64,000 nucleotides of DNA from positions 1 through 64,000 of the forward strand of contig CAJJBD010000008.1 in assembly GCA_905182325.1 (NCBI GenBank). Reading direction: 5' to 3'. Position numbers and translations under genes: made by a program. Positions 1 through 7,984 of the stretch are shown here, one piece after another. Positions within the stretch are counted from its first letter, which is position 1, and every line of letters begins with the position of its first letter. This DNA comes from an uncultured Planktomarina sp. GTDB lineage: Bacteria > Pseudomonadota > Alphaproteobacteria > Rhodobacterales > Rhodobacteraceae. Under the pieces are notes generated by a model. The model worked only from the letters and a program-made list of their open reading frames with translations, was not told the DNA's origin and ran no database searches.

Positions 1-830
1 CATTATTGGGTGCGGATGATAAGGCAGGGGTTGCCATAATTATGACTGCTGCCCGTCACATGTTAAACAATCCTGAATTGCGACATGGACCTATTCGCAT
101 TGCTTTTACCCCTGATGAAGAAATTGGTCGTGGTGTTGATCCAAAACTACCAAAGGACTTTTTAGTAGATTTTGCCTATACTTTTGACGGTGGAAAGATT
201 GGTGAAATAGAGTTTGAGAGTTTTTCAGCTGATGGTGCCGTGGTTATGATAAAGGGTGTTTCAATTCATCCTGGACTGGCAACTGGAAAGATGGTGAGTG
301 CCATTCAGCTGGCCTCCAAAATTATTACAACTTTACCGCAAGCAACTATGACGCCTGACACAACTGCTGATCGTGAGGGCTTTATTCATTCAACGGAGAT
401 GACTGGGGACGCTGCGATGATGAAGATCAAGTTTATTCTGCGAGACTTTGAGCGTGAGGGTCTTAGTGAAAAGGGAAAATTGCTGGAACAAGTATGTGCT
501 ACAGTTCAGGCATCTGAACCTCGTTCCGAGATTATCTGCGAAATTAACGCACAATATAGAAATATGCGGTATTGGCTAGAAAATGATATGGCGCCAGTAG
601 AAATCGCCCGCAAAGCTGCCCTTGAACTTGGCATCCAGCCAACATCTGTCCCAATTCGTGGTGGAACTGATGGTTCGCGTTTAACCGAAATGGGTGTTCC
701 TACTCCAAACCTATTCACGGGGATGCAAAACATTCATGGCCCTCTTGAATGGATTTCGGTTCAGGATATGGCAAAAGCGACAGATCTTTGCTTAACAATT
801 TCTAGTCTTGCAGCAAAAGCCTCTACGTAA
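1..830 (+). CDS. pepT: Peptidase T (tripeptide aminopeptidase), 5' end outside window
   Basis: This is the C-terminal two thirds of an M20-family dizinc tripeptidase that releases the N-terminal residue from tripeptides in the cytoplasm. The reading frame is open from the window edge (frame at base 3) and begins with LLGADDKAG, the PepT segment carrying the metal-bridging Asp. It continues with DEEIGRG (general-base Glu and metal Glu), YTFDGG (metal Asp) and, near the end, the segment GMQNIHGPLEW containing the last metal His. The lid/dimerisation domain lies between them. The true start is upstream of the window. It converges with nth. Family assignment is firm; the missing N-terminus cannot be judged. 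Confidence 0.93.
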   Translation, partial: LLGADDKAGVAIIMTAARHMLNNPELRHGPIRIAFTPDEEIGRGVDPKLPKDFLVDFAYTFDGGKIGEIEFESFSADGAVVMIKGVSIHPGLATGKMVSAIQLASKIITTLPQATMTPDTTADREGFIHSTEMTGDAAMMKIKFILRDFEREGLSEKGKLLEQVCATVQASEPRSEIICEINAQYRNMRYWLENDMAPVEIARKAALELGIQPTSVPIRGGTDGSRLTEMGVPTPNLFTGMQNIHGPLEWISVQDMAKATDLCLTISSLAAKAST

Positions 831-877
831 CGCTGGCTTAATGCTTTAACCAAATCGATGCTGCCAAATAAAATGTT

Positions 878-1534
878 TTATGCTTTCTTGATTTTAAAGG
901 GATGCTTCCTAACCGGGTAACATGTTCTGCAAATTTCACACACTCGTCCATCGCACCCTCTGGCTGAGCAAAACTCTCGGCCATAAAAAATAATCTGCAG
1001 ATGTAACTTATTCCACTCACGTTGTGGAAAAGCAGCCTTTAGGTCGCGCTCAGTCTTTACGACATTATTGCCTTTTTTGGTAATGCCCCACCTTTGAGCT
1101 AGCCGATGAATATGTGTATCTACTGGAAATGCTGGATAACCAAAGCCCTGAGACATAACTACGCCAGCAGTCTTATGACCAACTCCGGGAAGTGCTTCCA
1201 ACTCCTCAAAAGTTTGCGGCACTTTTCCAGAATACTGCTCCACAAGAATTTTTGATAATTTTACTATGGCGTCTGATTTTTTTGGTGCCAGGCCGCAAGG
1301 ACGTATAATTTTGTAAACAATTTCGGGTGGGACATGCTGCATTTTAAATGGGGTGTTAGCTTCTTTGAAAAGTGTTGGTGTAACTTTATTGACCCGCTCG
1401 TCGGTACACTGGGCGCTCAGTAGTACACTAATGAGGAGCTCATACATGCTGTTGTGGATGAGGGGAGTAGGTGTTTCTGGATAATGCTCGTTTAAACGCT
1501 GCAAAATAAATGCAGCTCTCTCACTCTTTAACAC
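878..1534 (-). CDS. nth: Endonuclease III, DNA glycosylase/AP lyase
   Basis: A 218-residue base-excision-repair enzyme that removes oxidised pyrimidines and cuts the abasic site. The helix-hairpin-helix motif LPGVGHKTA is at residues 115-123, with the Schiff-base lysine at Lys121. The catalytic Asp is Asp139 in the VDTHIHR motif. The length is normal for the family. The C-terminal iron-sulfur loop is unusual: cysteines lie at 189, 194, 199, 202 and 205 instead of the usual C-x6-C-x2-C-x5-C spacing. A [4Fe-4S] cluster could still form with other spacing. It stands alone, convergent with pepT. Confidence 0.93.
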   Translation of the reverse strand: MLKSERAAFILQRLNEHYPETPTPLIHNSMYELLISVLLSAQCTDERVNKVTPTLFKEANTPFKMQHVPPEIVYKIIRPCGLAPKKSDAIVKLSKILVEQYSGKVPQTFEELEALPGVGHKTAGVVMSQGFGYPAFPVDTHIHRLAQRWGITKKGNNVVKTERDLKAAFPQREWNKLHLQIIFYGREFCSARGCDGRVCEICRTCYPVRKHPFKIKKA

Positions 1535-1858
1535 TATAAATCGCCTTGGATGAATTACTTAGCTAAGTTTAGACCATATATACTTCGCTCTCAAGCACTG
1601 GTTTAATATTTTAGCGCCAATCAAAAGCGCTAACGCTAACAAACTTAACTAGTATGCTTGACTGTCCTTTTTGTCCCATGCTGCAAGCATTTTTTCGTAT
1701 AAAGCCAATATGGTATTACTTTTATGATCAATTATTTATTTTTAATTAAACTAACGTATTGGACATACGAACAGAATTCTCAGTAATTTTATCGGTAGCC
1801 TTTAAATATTGAGGTAAAAAATGTCATTAAACTGAGCAACTTTGTTATTTATAAATAG
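1535..1858. other. Intergenic region between nth and metY
   Basis: No convincing gene is visible in these 324 bases, which are AT-rich. The only structure seen is an inverted repeat, TTAGCGC at 1611-1617 and GCGCTAA at 1627-1633, separated by 9 bases. No T-run follows it, so it is a weak terminator candidate at best. The nth promoter must lie here, and the region also follows the 3' end of metY. Confidence 0.5.
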
Positions 1859-3166
1859 TTATAGAATTATGCATTTTAATGCTTGCTCTATGTCAGCAAT
1901 AATATCAGAAATATGTTCGAGCCCCACTGATAGCCTTACATATCCAGGAGTTACTCCAGCTTTAATTTGGTCCTCTGCCGAGAGCTGAGAATGTGTAGTT
2001 GACGCAGGATGAATGGCGAGTGTGCGTGCATCACCAATATTAGCGACGTGATAAATCAACTTCAAATTATCAATGAATTGCCGCCCAGCCTCTACGCCTC
2101 CTTTTATCTCAATCCCTATCAGGGAGCCACTTCCAGAAGTTAAGTAGGTCTCTACAAGTGACTTGCTCCTCCCTTTAAAAAGTTTTGGGTAAACCACTGA
2201 AACAATTGTTTGATGCTGGCTCAAGTAATTTGCCAACTTTTCAGCATTTGATTGATGTCGTTCGAAGCGAAGTGGAAGGGTTTCTAGCCCTTGTATAAGC
2301 TGAAAGGCATTGAATGGCGATAAAGATGGACCTAGGTCCCGCAATAAAACAACACGGACTCTTACAGCAAAAGCTATCGGTGCACCTAGAGCGTCAGGTA
2401 TTAAGGAGCCCCACACCGCTCCATGGTAACTACCATCTGGTAAGTTAAAGTTAGGTTGTTGATCTGGATTTTCTACCCAATCAAAATTCCCACTATCAAT
2501 AATAACGCCGCCTATAGATGTGCCATGTCCACCGATGAACTTAGTTAAGGAATGAACTATTACAGCAGCGCCGTGTTCAAATGGACGACAGGTTATTGGT
2601 GCGGCAGTATTATCGACTATTAGAGGGATGCCTCTTTTCCTACCAATTTTTGCGATATCAAAAATAGGAAAAGGAATAAGCTGTGGATTAGGTAAAGTTT
2701 CACCAAAATATGCTCTGGTGCGGTCATCGCTCTGATTGGCAAAGCTTTCTGGCTCTGAAGGATCGGCGAAGCGTACCTCGATCCCCATTTTTGGAAGAGT
2801 GTTGGTAAAGAGATTGTAAGTTCCTCCATACAGGTAGGGCGAAGTAACAATATTGTCACCAGCTGAAGCTACATTTTGAATTGCCAACGCCACTGCGGAT
2901 GAACCCGATGCTACTGCAACAGCGGCTATGCCACCCTCTAAGGCAGCCAATCTTTCTTCAAGTATTTGAGTTGTTGGATTGGTTATCCGGGTATAAATAT
3001 TTCCCAATTCCTGGAGGGCAAATAACTTCCCTGCATGCTCTGTGTTGTCAAATTCATAACTTGTAGTTTGGTGAATTGGGACAGCAACAGAGTTTGCGCC
3101 CAGATCTCGTCTGTGGCTACCAGCATGTAGCATGAGAGTTTCCATATTTTTTGAATTAGTAGCCAT
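1859..3166 (-). CDS. metY: O-acetylhomoserine sulfhydrylase (Cys/Met PLP-dependent enzyme)
   Basis: A 435-residue fold-type I PLP enzyme that most likely converts O-acetyl-L-homoserine and sulfide (or methanethiol) to homocysteine (or methionine) in the cytoplasm. Visible motifs are YTRITNPT (58-65, phosphate-binding Tyr and Arg), VDNT (184-187, with the PLP-ring Asp), and HSLTKFIGGHG with the Schiff-base Lys209. The length (about 430, longer than the 380-400 of MetB/MetC/MetZ) supports MetY. The start ATG follows GGGAAC. A divergent Lrp-type gene begins 154 bases away and may regulate it. Cystathionine synthase or lyase activity is less likely but cannot be excluded from sequence alone. Confidence 0.88.
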   Translation of the reverse strand: MATNSKNMETLMLHAGSHRRDLGANSVAVPIHQTTSYEFDNTEHAGKLFALQELGNIYTRITNPTTQILEERLAALEGGIAAVAVASGSSAVALAIQNVASAGDNIVTSPYLYGGTYNLFTNTLPKMGIEVRFADPSEPESFANQSDDRTRAYFGETLPNPQLIPFPIFDIAKIGRKRGIPLIVDNTAAPITCRPFEHGAAVIVHSLTKFIGGHGTSIGGVIIDSGNFDWVENPDQQPNFNLPDGSYHGAVWGSLIPDALGAPIAFAVRVRVVLLRDLGPSLSPFNAFQLIQGLETLPLRFERHQSNAEKLANYLSQHQTIVSVVYPKLFKGRSKSLVETYLTSGSGSLIGIEIKGGVEAGRQFIDNLKLIYHVANIGDARTLAIHPASTTHSQLSAEDQIKAGVTPGYVRLSVGLEHISDIIADIEQALKCIIL

Positions 3167-3215
3167 TTTTAGTTCCCAAAGTTAAAGGTGTTTCAACTTT
3201 TCTTAATCCAAATAT

Positions 3216-3293
3216 GAACAATGTATATAAAATAAGCTAAATATATTATTATTTGTTCTTTTTATTTTTACTTTAAGAGCTTAATGTGAACAA
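3216..3293. promoter_or_regulatory. Candidate Lrp-type operator array between metY and its divergent regulator
   Basis: The short motif GAACAA occurs at 3216-3221, its reverse complement TTGTTC at 3253-3258, and GAACAA again at 3288-3293. The three copies are 37 and 35 bases apart, inside the 154-base divergent region. Lrp/AsnC proteins bind several phased sites, so this fits an autoregulatory and metY operator. The motif is short and the region AT-rich, so chance occurrence is possible. Confidence 0.35.
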
Positions 3294-3320
3294 AATTCAA
3301 TTTATTGGAAAAAACTTAGA

Positions 3321-3797
3321 ATGGATGAAACGAGCCTCAAGTTAATTAAGCAGCTACAAAAAACTGCTGATCTTTCACTATCTGAACTCTCGCAACGTAT
3401 AGGCATATCTAAGACAGCTTGCTGGAATCGTATGCAGCGAATGGAGGAAGAGGGAATTATTTTAGGTAAACAGGTTTTGTTTAATCGTCATTCTCTAGGC
3501 CTTAAAATAGTTGTGTTTCTTTCGATTACTGTTGGTAGGCATTCGATCGATTGGATTGAAAAGTTTACTGGTGTGATAGATAAATTTCCAGAGATTATTG
3601 AAGTTCACAGATTGACTGGTGAAGGTGCTGACTATCAACTTAAAGTCGTCTGTCCGTCAATTGATTCTTATGACCAATTTCAGCAAAGCCTAATTAGTAA
3701 AATTGATTTTACATCTATGTCCACAAGAATGTCACTCAAGCAGATAAAGGATAGCTCGTCGCTGCCGTTGTCTCACCTTGAAGCTATATCTAGATAA
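3321..3797 (+). CDS. Lrp/AsnC family transcriptional regulator
   Basis: A 158-residue regulator with an N-terminal winged helix-turn-helix (about residues 4-50; LSELSQRIGISKTACWNRM is the recognition part) and a C-terminal RAM/ligand-binding domain (about 65-145) typical of the feast/famine family, which forms octamers or hexadecamers on DNA and senses amino acids. It starts 154 bases from the divergent metY, so control of sulfur amino-acid synthesis by methionine or a related ligand is a reasonable inference. No cognate amino acid can be read from the sequence. Confidence 0.9.
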   Translation: MDETSLKLIKQLQKTADLSLSELSQRIGISKTACWNRMQRMEEEGIILGKQVLFNRHSLGLKIVVFLSITVGRHSIDWIEKFTGVIDKFPEIIEVHRLTGEGADYQLKVVCPSIDSYDQFQQSLISKIDFTSMSTRMSLKQIKDSSSLPLSHLEAISR

Positions 3798-3884
3798 GGA
3801 AACGATTAGGAAGTCACCTAGTTCAGATTAACTAAATTAGATTAAATCTAAATATTATGTTATATTTTATAAACAGAATAAAAA

Positions 3885-3906
3885 TTTACTTAACATAGTA
3901 AGTAAA
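3885..3906. promoter_or_regulatory. Perfect 22-bp palindromic site upstream of the TctBAC operon
   Basis: TTTACTTA at 3885-3892 and its exact reverse complement TAAGTAAA at 3899-3906 are separated by six bases. The site lies about 80 bases before the first gene of the tripartite transporter operon, within a 188-base gap after the Lrp gene. Symmetry and position suggest an operator for a dimeric repressor or activator. No regulator is identified. Confidence 0.4.
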
Positions 3907-3985
3907 CAAAGATACAACTTTTTTACTAATAAAATCTCAATCACAGATCCATTAAATTTCTGTAACTAGGTTTGGGGAACGTATT

Positions 3986-4738
3986 TTGGATAAAGTTTCA
4001 GAAAAAAACACTATCAATAGTGCGACGCTCTATTTATTTGACGAACAAATTCCGGCATTTGTTGCCTCCCAAGTCTCTTTTAAAAGTGATTGCCCGCCGG
4101 ATCGAAAAATTAAGCTGGATGACCTTTTTGAGTTCAAACGAAAACGCGGGGATTTTCTATTTTCTGCAATTGTTCTGGTAGTTGCATTTTTCTTTTTAAT
4201 TTCATTTTTTACGGAAACGGGCTGGCAAGGTAAAAAGTTACCTAATGATTTTGGCACTTATATGCTCCACCAATTTGGGTTTGTTGAAACTGAGGAGAAG
4301 ATGGTTCGCTTTGGGCGTATTCTAAAACAGAGTTGGGTTGGTCCACTTTTATGCTTAATGGTTTTGGTTCCTGCCGCTATTTGGAATTTTAAAACTAGCT
4401 TTCAAGTTCACCATTATCGGAAACGGTTTTTGCTTCCGACTAGCATCCGATATGAATTAGAAAAATATATAGCGGCCATAGAATATGTTGCATATTTTGT
4501 CCTGTACACAGTTTCTGTTCCAATTCTTGGCTATCTAATATCGACACTTCTTCTGGGTAGTTTTTTGACGTGGCGGTTAGGGTATCGCACTGCCCGATGG
4601 TTATTTATTGGTCTCTTATCTAGCTTGGTTATCGTTTTTGTGTTTCGTTCTTTTTTGCAAATAAAAACACCTATAAATATATGGTTATATGATTTTCTTC
4701 CTTCCGCAACACGCGGATTTATGTTGACGTATTTTTAG
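3986..4738 (+). CDS. Tripartite tricarboxylate transporter small membrane subunit (TctB-like)
   Basis: A 250-residue inner-membrane protein with a hydrophilic N-terminal tail of about 55 residues followed by four hydrophobic segments (about 57-76, 117-134, 165-192, 200-216). The C-terminal part has the usual TctB arrangement of a last helix followed by a short hydrophobic tail. It is longer than usual for TctB (about 150-180) because of the tail. A TTG start is chosen because GGGGAA lies 7 bases upstream. The identification rests largely on the next two genes, a TctA permease and a TctC-like receptor. With them it forms a secondary importer for a carboxylate. Confidence 0.75.
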   Translation: MDKVSEKNTINSATLYLFDEQIPAFVASQVSFKSDCPPDRKIKLDDLFEFKRKRGDFLFSAIVLVVAFFFLISFFTETGWQGKKLPNDFGTYMLHQFGFVETEEKMVRFGRILKQSWVGPLLCLMVLVPAAIWNFKTSFQVHHYRKRFLLPTSIRYELEKYIAAIEYVAYFVLYTVSVPILGYLISTLLLGSFLTWRLGYRTARWLFIGLLSSLVIVFVFRSFLQIKTPINIWLYDFLPSATRGFMLTYF

Positions 4739-4750
4739 GTAGGATATGGC

Positions 4751-6244
4751 ATGGAAGCTTTTTTACTTGGTCTAGAAAACTTACTTAAACCGTCAGTATT
4801 GTTCGCGATTGTGCTAGGATCAATTGGTGGGCTTACCATCGGGGCAATTCCAGGTATCGGCCCAGCTATTGCCATAGCAATCCTTTTGCCAGCAACTATT
4901 TTTCTGGATGATCTCGTCAGCTTAGTTCTATTACTTGGTGTATATGGTTCATCGATGTACGGTGGGGCAATACCAGCAATATTAATTAATACGCCGGGCA
5001 CGCCGGTAAATGCCCTAACGACCTATGATGGATATGCCATGACGCGTCGTGGAGAAGCCTCACGAGCACTATCTTTGGCATATTCTGCTTCGTTTTTTGG
5101 TGGCTGTTTTTCAATTCTAGTGGCGCTCATCGCATTATTTGCGTTTGGCCCATATCTCAGGGACCTTGGCGCTCTGTTTGGACAGCGTGATATTTTAATG
5201 GCTGCAGTTTTGGGTTCCGTCTTGCTAATAGCGGCTCATCGCCAAACAATGGGAATTGCGGCACTTCTTTTTGGTTTTGGCTTTTTGATAGCAATGATTG
5301 GTCGTCAAACGACTCGAAAGATAGACCGATTTACGTTTGATGTTGAATATCTTTTCCCTGGCTTGAACTTGATTGTAGTTATCATTGGAATTTTTGCTCT
5401 TAGCCAAGCACTGATCCTCTTGACTGGAAAAGATAACGATCCGCCAGAAGCGCGAGTTGGAGGAGGGGCTTTATTGGGTTTTGTAGAACTTTCAAGAAAT
5501 AAAGTAGTTACCCTTTTGTCTGCTTTCTATGGCACTATTATGGGTATTATCCCAGGTGTTGGTGAGTTTGTTGCACAATTTTTTAGCTATTCCACGGCGC
5601 GCGCTCTCTCAAAGCATCCCACACGATTTGGGCATGGGTCTGCGGAAGGTTTGATTGCATCAGAAACTGCCAATAATGCTGTTCCTGCCGCAGCTATGAT
5701 CCCACTCTTAGCTCTTGGAGTGCCGGGCGAGGCGTTAACCGCTATGATGATGGTTGTATTTTTTGATGCGGGAATTAAGCCTGGACCAGACATTTTTGAA
5801 AACAATCCTGACTTTTTGTTTAGCCTCTTTATTGCACTGCTTTTGATCAATGTTCTCGTCTTGAGTACCTTGCTATTATCCACTCGGTTCATTGCAAAAA
5901 TGATTTACATACCTAATAAGTTTCTGGGATCATTAGTGATGATACTGTCTTTTGTTGGTGTGTTCTCCATTAGAAATAGCTTAGCAGACTGTATTTTTGC
6001 AGTATTTTTTGGGTATGTTGGATTTATTCTGCGGCGACTAGATTGGCCCCTTGTTCCTTTGGTTTTGGGTTTGGTTTTGGGCTCAATTATACTGGAGCGA
6101 ATGACTGCGGGAGCCAGTCAAGTTAAATCGCTCATTGATTTGGTAAATCGTCCAGTGTCCGCTGTGCTTGCAATCTCTATTCTACTCATTCTATGTTTTG
6201 TGATCTGGTCGATGATAAAAAATCGTCGATCACACCAAAGTTAA
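4751..6244 (+). CDS. Tripartite tricarboxylate transporter large permease subunit (TctA family)
   Basis: A 497-residue polytopic membrane protein with about 12 hydrophobic segments. It carries the TctA-specific glycine-rich signature near the N-terminus (IGAIPGIGPAIAIAILLP, about 30-47) and its repeat in the second half (GIIPGVGEFVA, about 265-275), which form the two inverted-repeat substrate loops. The segment ILINTPGTP (about 77-85) is also typical. It transports substrate delivered by the periplasmic TctC-type protein using an ion gradient. The start follows AGGATAT. It lies 12 bases after tctB in the same operon. Confidence 0.93.
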   Translation: MEAFLLGLENLLKPSVLFAIVLGSIGGLTIGAIPGIGPAIAIAILLPATIFLDDLVSLVLLLGVYGSSMYGGAIPAILINTPGTPVNALTTYDGYAMTRRGEASRALSLAYSASFFGGCFSILVALIALFAFGPYLRDLGALFGQRDILMAAVLGSVLLIAAHRQTMGIAALLFGFGFLIAMIGRQTTRKIDRFTFDVEYLFPGLNLIVVIIGIFALSQALILLTGKDNDPPEARVGGGALLGFVELSRNKVVTLLSAFYGTIMGIIPGVGEFVAQFFSYSTARALSKHPTRFGHGSAEGLIASETANNAVPAAAMIPLLALGVPGEALTAMMMVVFFDAGIKPGPDIFENNPDFLFSLFIALLLINVLVLSTLLLSTRFIAKMIYIPNKFLGSLVMILSFVGVFSIRNSLADCIFAVFFGYVGFILRRLDWPLVPLVLGLVLGSIILERMTAGASQVKSLIDLVNRPVSAVLAISILLILCFVIWSMIKNRRSHQS

Positions 6245-6267
6245 AGTTTTAATAGGAGGATAAAAAA

Positions 6268-7209
6268 ATGAAAAAATTAGTATTAGCTACATTTTTTGCG
6301 GCGACGGCAGGTTTGTGGTTTGCGACACCGGTAACTGCCGAATATCCAGAGGGACCAGTTCAATTCATTGTTCCTTGGCCTCCTGGTGATTTTGAGGATA
6401 TTCTTACGCGAATGATTGCCGCTGACATGCAAAAGGCAACAGGACAATCTGCATCTGTTGTTAACAAACCTGGTGGTGGTGATGGTCCTTTTCCTGGTGC
6501 TTTAGAAGTGCTTAATGGACCGACTGACGGCTCTATGGTTGGATCGTTTGTAATTGGCGTGCCAGTTGTAGGCCCCCTGATTGATATAGGTATCGAAAAG
6601 GATAGTTTCACGCCCGTTGGTATTTTTCTTACTTACCCATTTGTATTAGCTGCCTCTGGTAGCGCACCTTACAAAAATATGGCTGAGCTTGCGGCGTACG
6701 CAAAAAATAACGACGTTGTTTTAGGTCACTTTGGAGGTGGTTTGGCGCCAACCCAAGCATCATTTGCCGGTGCTAAAAAGCTAGGCTTTGAATTTGCAGA
6801 TGATAGTGCGTTTGACATGCTAGACTGCAACACACTTTCCGCAGGTGATGCTGATGTCATTAATACGACGTTGGCATTGATTGAGCCGTGTCTTGGTGAA
6901 ATCAACGTCCTAGCAAGTATTGGAGAAGAACCAATCAGTAAACTGAATGGAGTTGAGACCTTGGCAACTCAATCTGGCATTAATAATTTAGAACTGTGGA
7001 ATGGTTTGTTTGTTAAAAAAGGTACGCCACAAGCAATCATTGATAAGCTGGCTGAAATAGCTTCTGCAACCATGGCGGGTGCGGAGGCACAACAGTTGAT
7101 GAAGGAAACTGGCGCCCGTATTTACTGGCAAGATCAGAAGACATCTGAAGCACGCATTGTTATTGATCGAAAAAAATTAGCAGAGTTAAATGCTATAAAT
7201 GAAGAGTAG
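6268..7209 (+). CDS. Tripartite tricarboxylate transporter periplasmic receptor (TctC/BUG family)
   Basis: A 313-residue exported binding protein with a signal peptide (MKKLVLATFFAATAGLWF, predicted cut after PVTA at about residue 24) and the BUG-type opening strand with VQFIVPWPPGDFEDILTR. In typical BUG proteins the corresponding loop (PxxPGGxxD) contacts a carboxylate; here it reads PWPPGDFED, so ligand contacts may differ. A strong AGGAGG site precedes the ATG. Gene order B-A-C is reversed from the common C-B-A. The ligand is unknown; the following amine-processing genes suggest an amino or amido acid, but this is inference. Confidence 0.87.
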   Translation: MKKLVLATFFAATAGLWFATPVTAEYPEGPVQFIVPWPPGDFEDILTRMIAADMQKATGQSASVVNKPGGGDGPFPGALEVLNGPTDGSMVGSFVIGVPVVGPLIDIGIEKDSFTPVGIFLTYPFVLAASGSAPYKNMAELAAYAKNNDVVLGHFGGGLAPTQASFAGAKKLGFEFADDSAFDMLDCNTLSAGDADVINTTLALIEPCLGEINVLASIGEEPISKLNGVETLATQSGINNLELWNGLFVKKGTPQAIIDKLAEIASATMAGAEAQQLMKETGARIYWQDQKTSEARIVIDRKKLAELNAINEE

Positions 7210-7223
7210 TTTGCAACTAATTT

Positions 7224-7247
7224 GGGGCCACACTGTTTTGTGGTCCC
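7224..7247 (+). terminator. Stem-loop after the TctC-type receptor gene
   Basis: GGGGCCACA (7224-7232) pairs with TGTGGTCCC (7239-7247) through nine pairs including one G-U, with a six-base loop. The downstream sequence is AT-rich but lacks a real T-run, so it may act as a partial terminator or as a 3' stabiliser that lets the receptor be made in excess over the genes downstream. Confidence 0.55.
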
Positions 7248-7264
7248 ATTATTAAAATAAAAAA

Positions 7265-7984
7265 ATGAAACGATTTAAACTTGGCATATTGCAAACCAAC
7301 CATGACAAATCAGTCGAGGTAGGCGATGCGCACCCAGACGATGCCCATCGTTTTCGCGACTTATTCGATGCTCAAGAATTGCGTTTTGAATATAAAGTTT
7401 ACATGACAATTGGTGGGCAAGTTCCAAAAACTTTGGATGAACAAGATGCTTTCCTTATCACGGGGAGTCCTCTTAGCGTCTTAGATTCACATTTATTCAC
7501 TAAAGATTTGATTGGCTTTGTTCGCGCCTGTGATAACGCAAAAAAACCTCTAATTGGCGCCTGTTTTGGCCATCAAATTATAGCTGATGCGCTTGGTGGC
7601 AAAGTAGAAAAATCAAAAAATGGTTACAATGTGGGCGTAGAAGAAACGCATTTTTTCGAAGAAAAGCTATGGATGAAACAAAAAAAACAAAAGCTCCCAA
7701 TGTACGTTTTTCATGAGGATGAAGTTACACAGTTGCCTGAAGGTGCAAAACTTTTAGGTTCTACACCGAAGTGCAAGATAGCTAGTTTTTCTAAAGGAAA
7801 CCACATCTTTACCACACAAGCACACCCGGAGTTTACACCTGAGTTTATGGCGTCAGTAGTCTCATACACTGCAAAAAAAGATAAAAGATTTAACCCTCAA
7901 GTTGCCTTATCGCAGATTAATGATCTGACAAAAGGTCATGTATATGCAGATTGGTGCACAGAGTTTTTCCAAGGACACCTATGA
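7265..7984 (+). CDS. Class I glutamine amidotransferase-like protein
   Basis: A 239-residue single-domain class I GATase of the GMP-synthase-like group. The catalytic triad is visible: nucleophile Cys100 in GACFGHQ, His187 and Glu189 in QAHPEF. Free-standing members hydrolyse glutamine or gamma-glutamyl amides. Its stop overlaps the start of the P450 gene (ATGA), and a glutamine-synthetase-like ligase follows, so a role as gamma-glutamyl-amide hydrolase, like AtdA2 in aniline degradation or PuuD in putrescine degradation, is the favoured inference. It may instead supply ammonia to an unseen partner. Confidence 0.85.
   Translation: MKRFKLGILQTNHDKSVEVGDAHPDDAHRFRDLFDAQELRFEYKVYMTIGGQVPKTLDEQDAFLITGSPLSVLDSHLFTKDLIGFVRACDNAKKPLIGACFGHQIIADALGGKVEKSKNGYNVGVEETHFFEEKLWMKQKKQKLPMYVFHEDEVTQLPEGAKLLGSTPKCKIASFSKGNHIFTTQAHPEFTPEFMASVVSYTAKKDKRFNPQVALSQINDLTKGHVYADWCTEFFQGHL

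Noticed and set aside
1611-1633. Inverted repeat TTAGCGC/GCGCTAA as a rho-independent terminator of metY
   Set aside because: Only seven pairs with a 9-base loop and no T-run on either strand, and it lies over 200 bases from metY's stop codon.
3167-3320. SAM-type riboswitch upstream of metY
   Set aside because: The leader is very AT-rich and I could not match the conserved core or pairing of SAM-I, SAM-II or SAM/SAH riboswitches.
7951-7980. Longer P450 start at a TTG inside the amidotransferase gene
   Set aside because: ATG 7981 overlaps the preceding stop codon in the usual ATGA manner, and the extra ten residues are encoded by the end of the amidotransferase gene in another frame.
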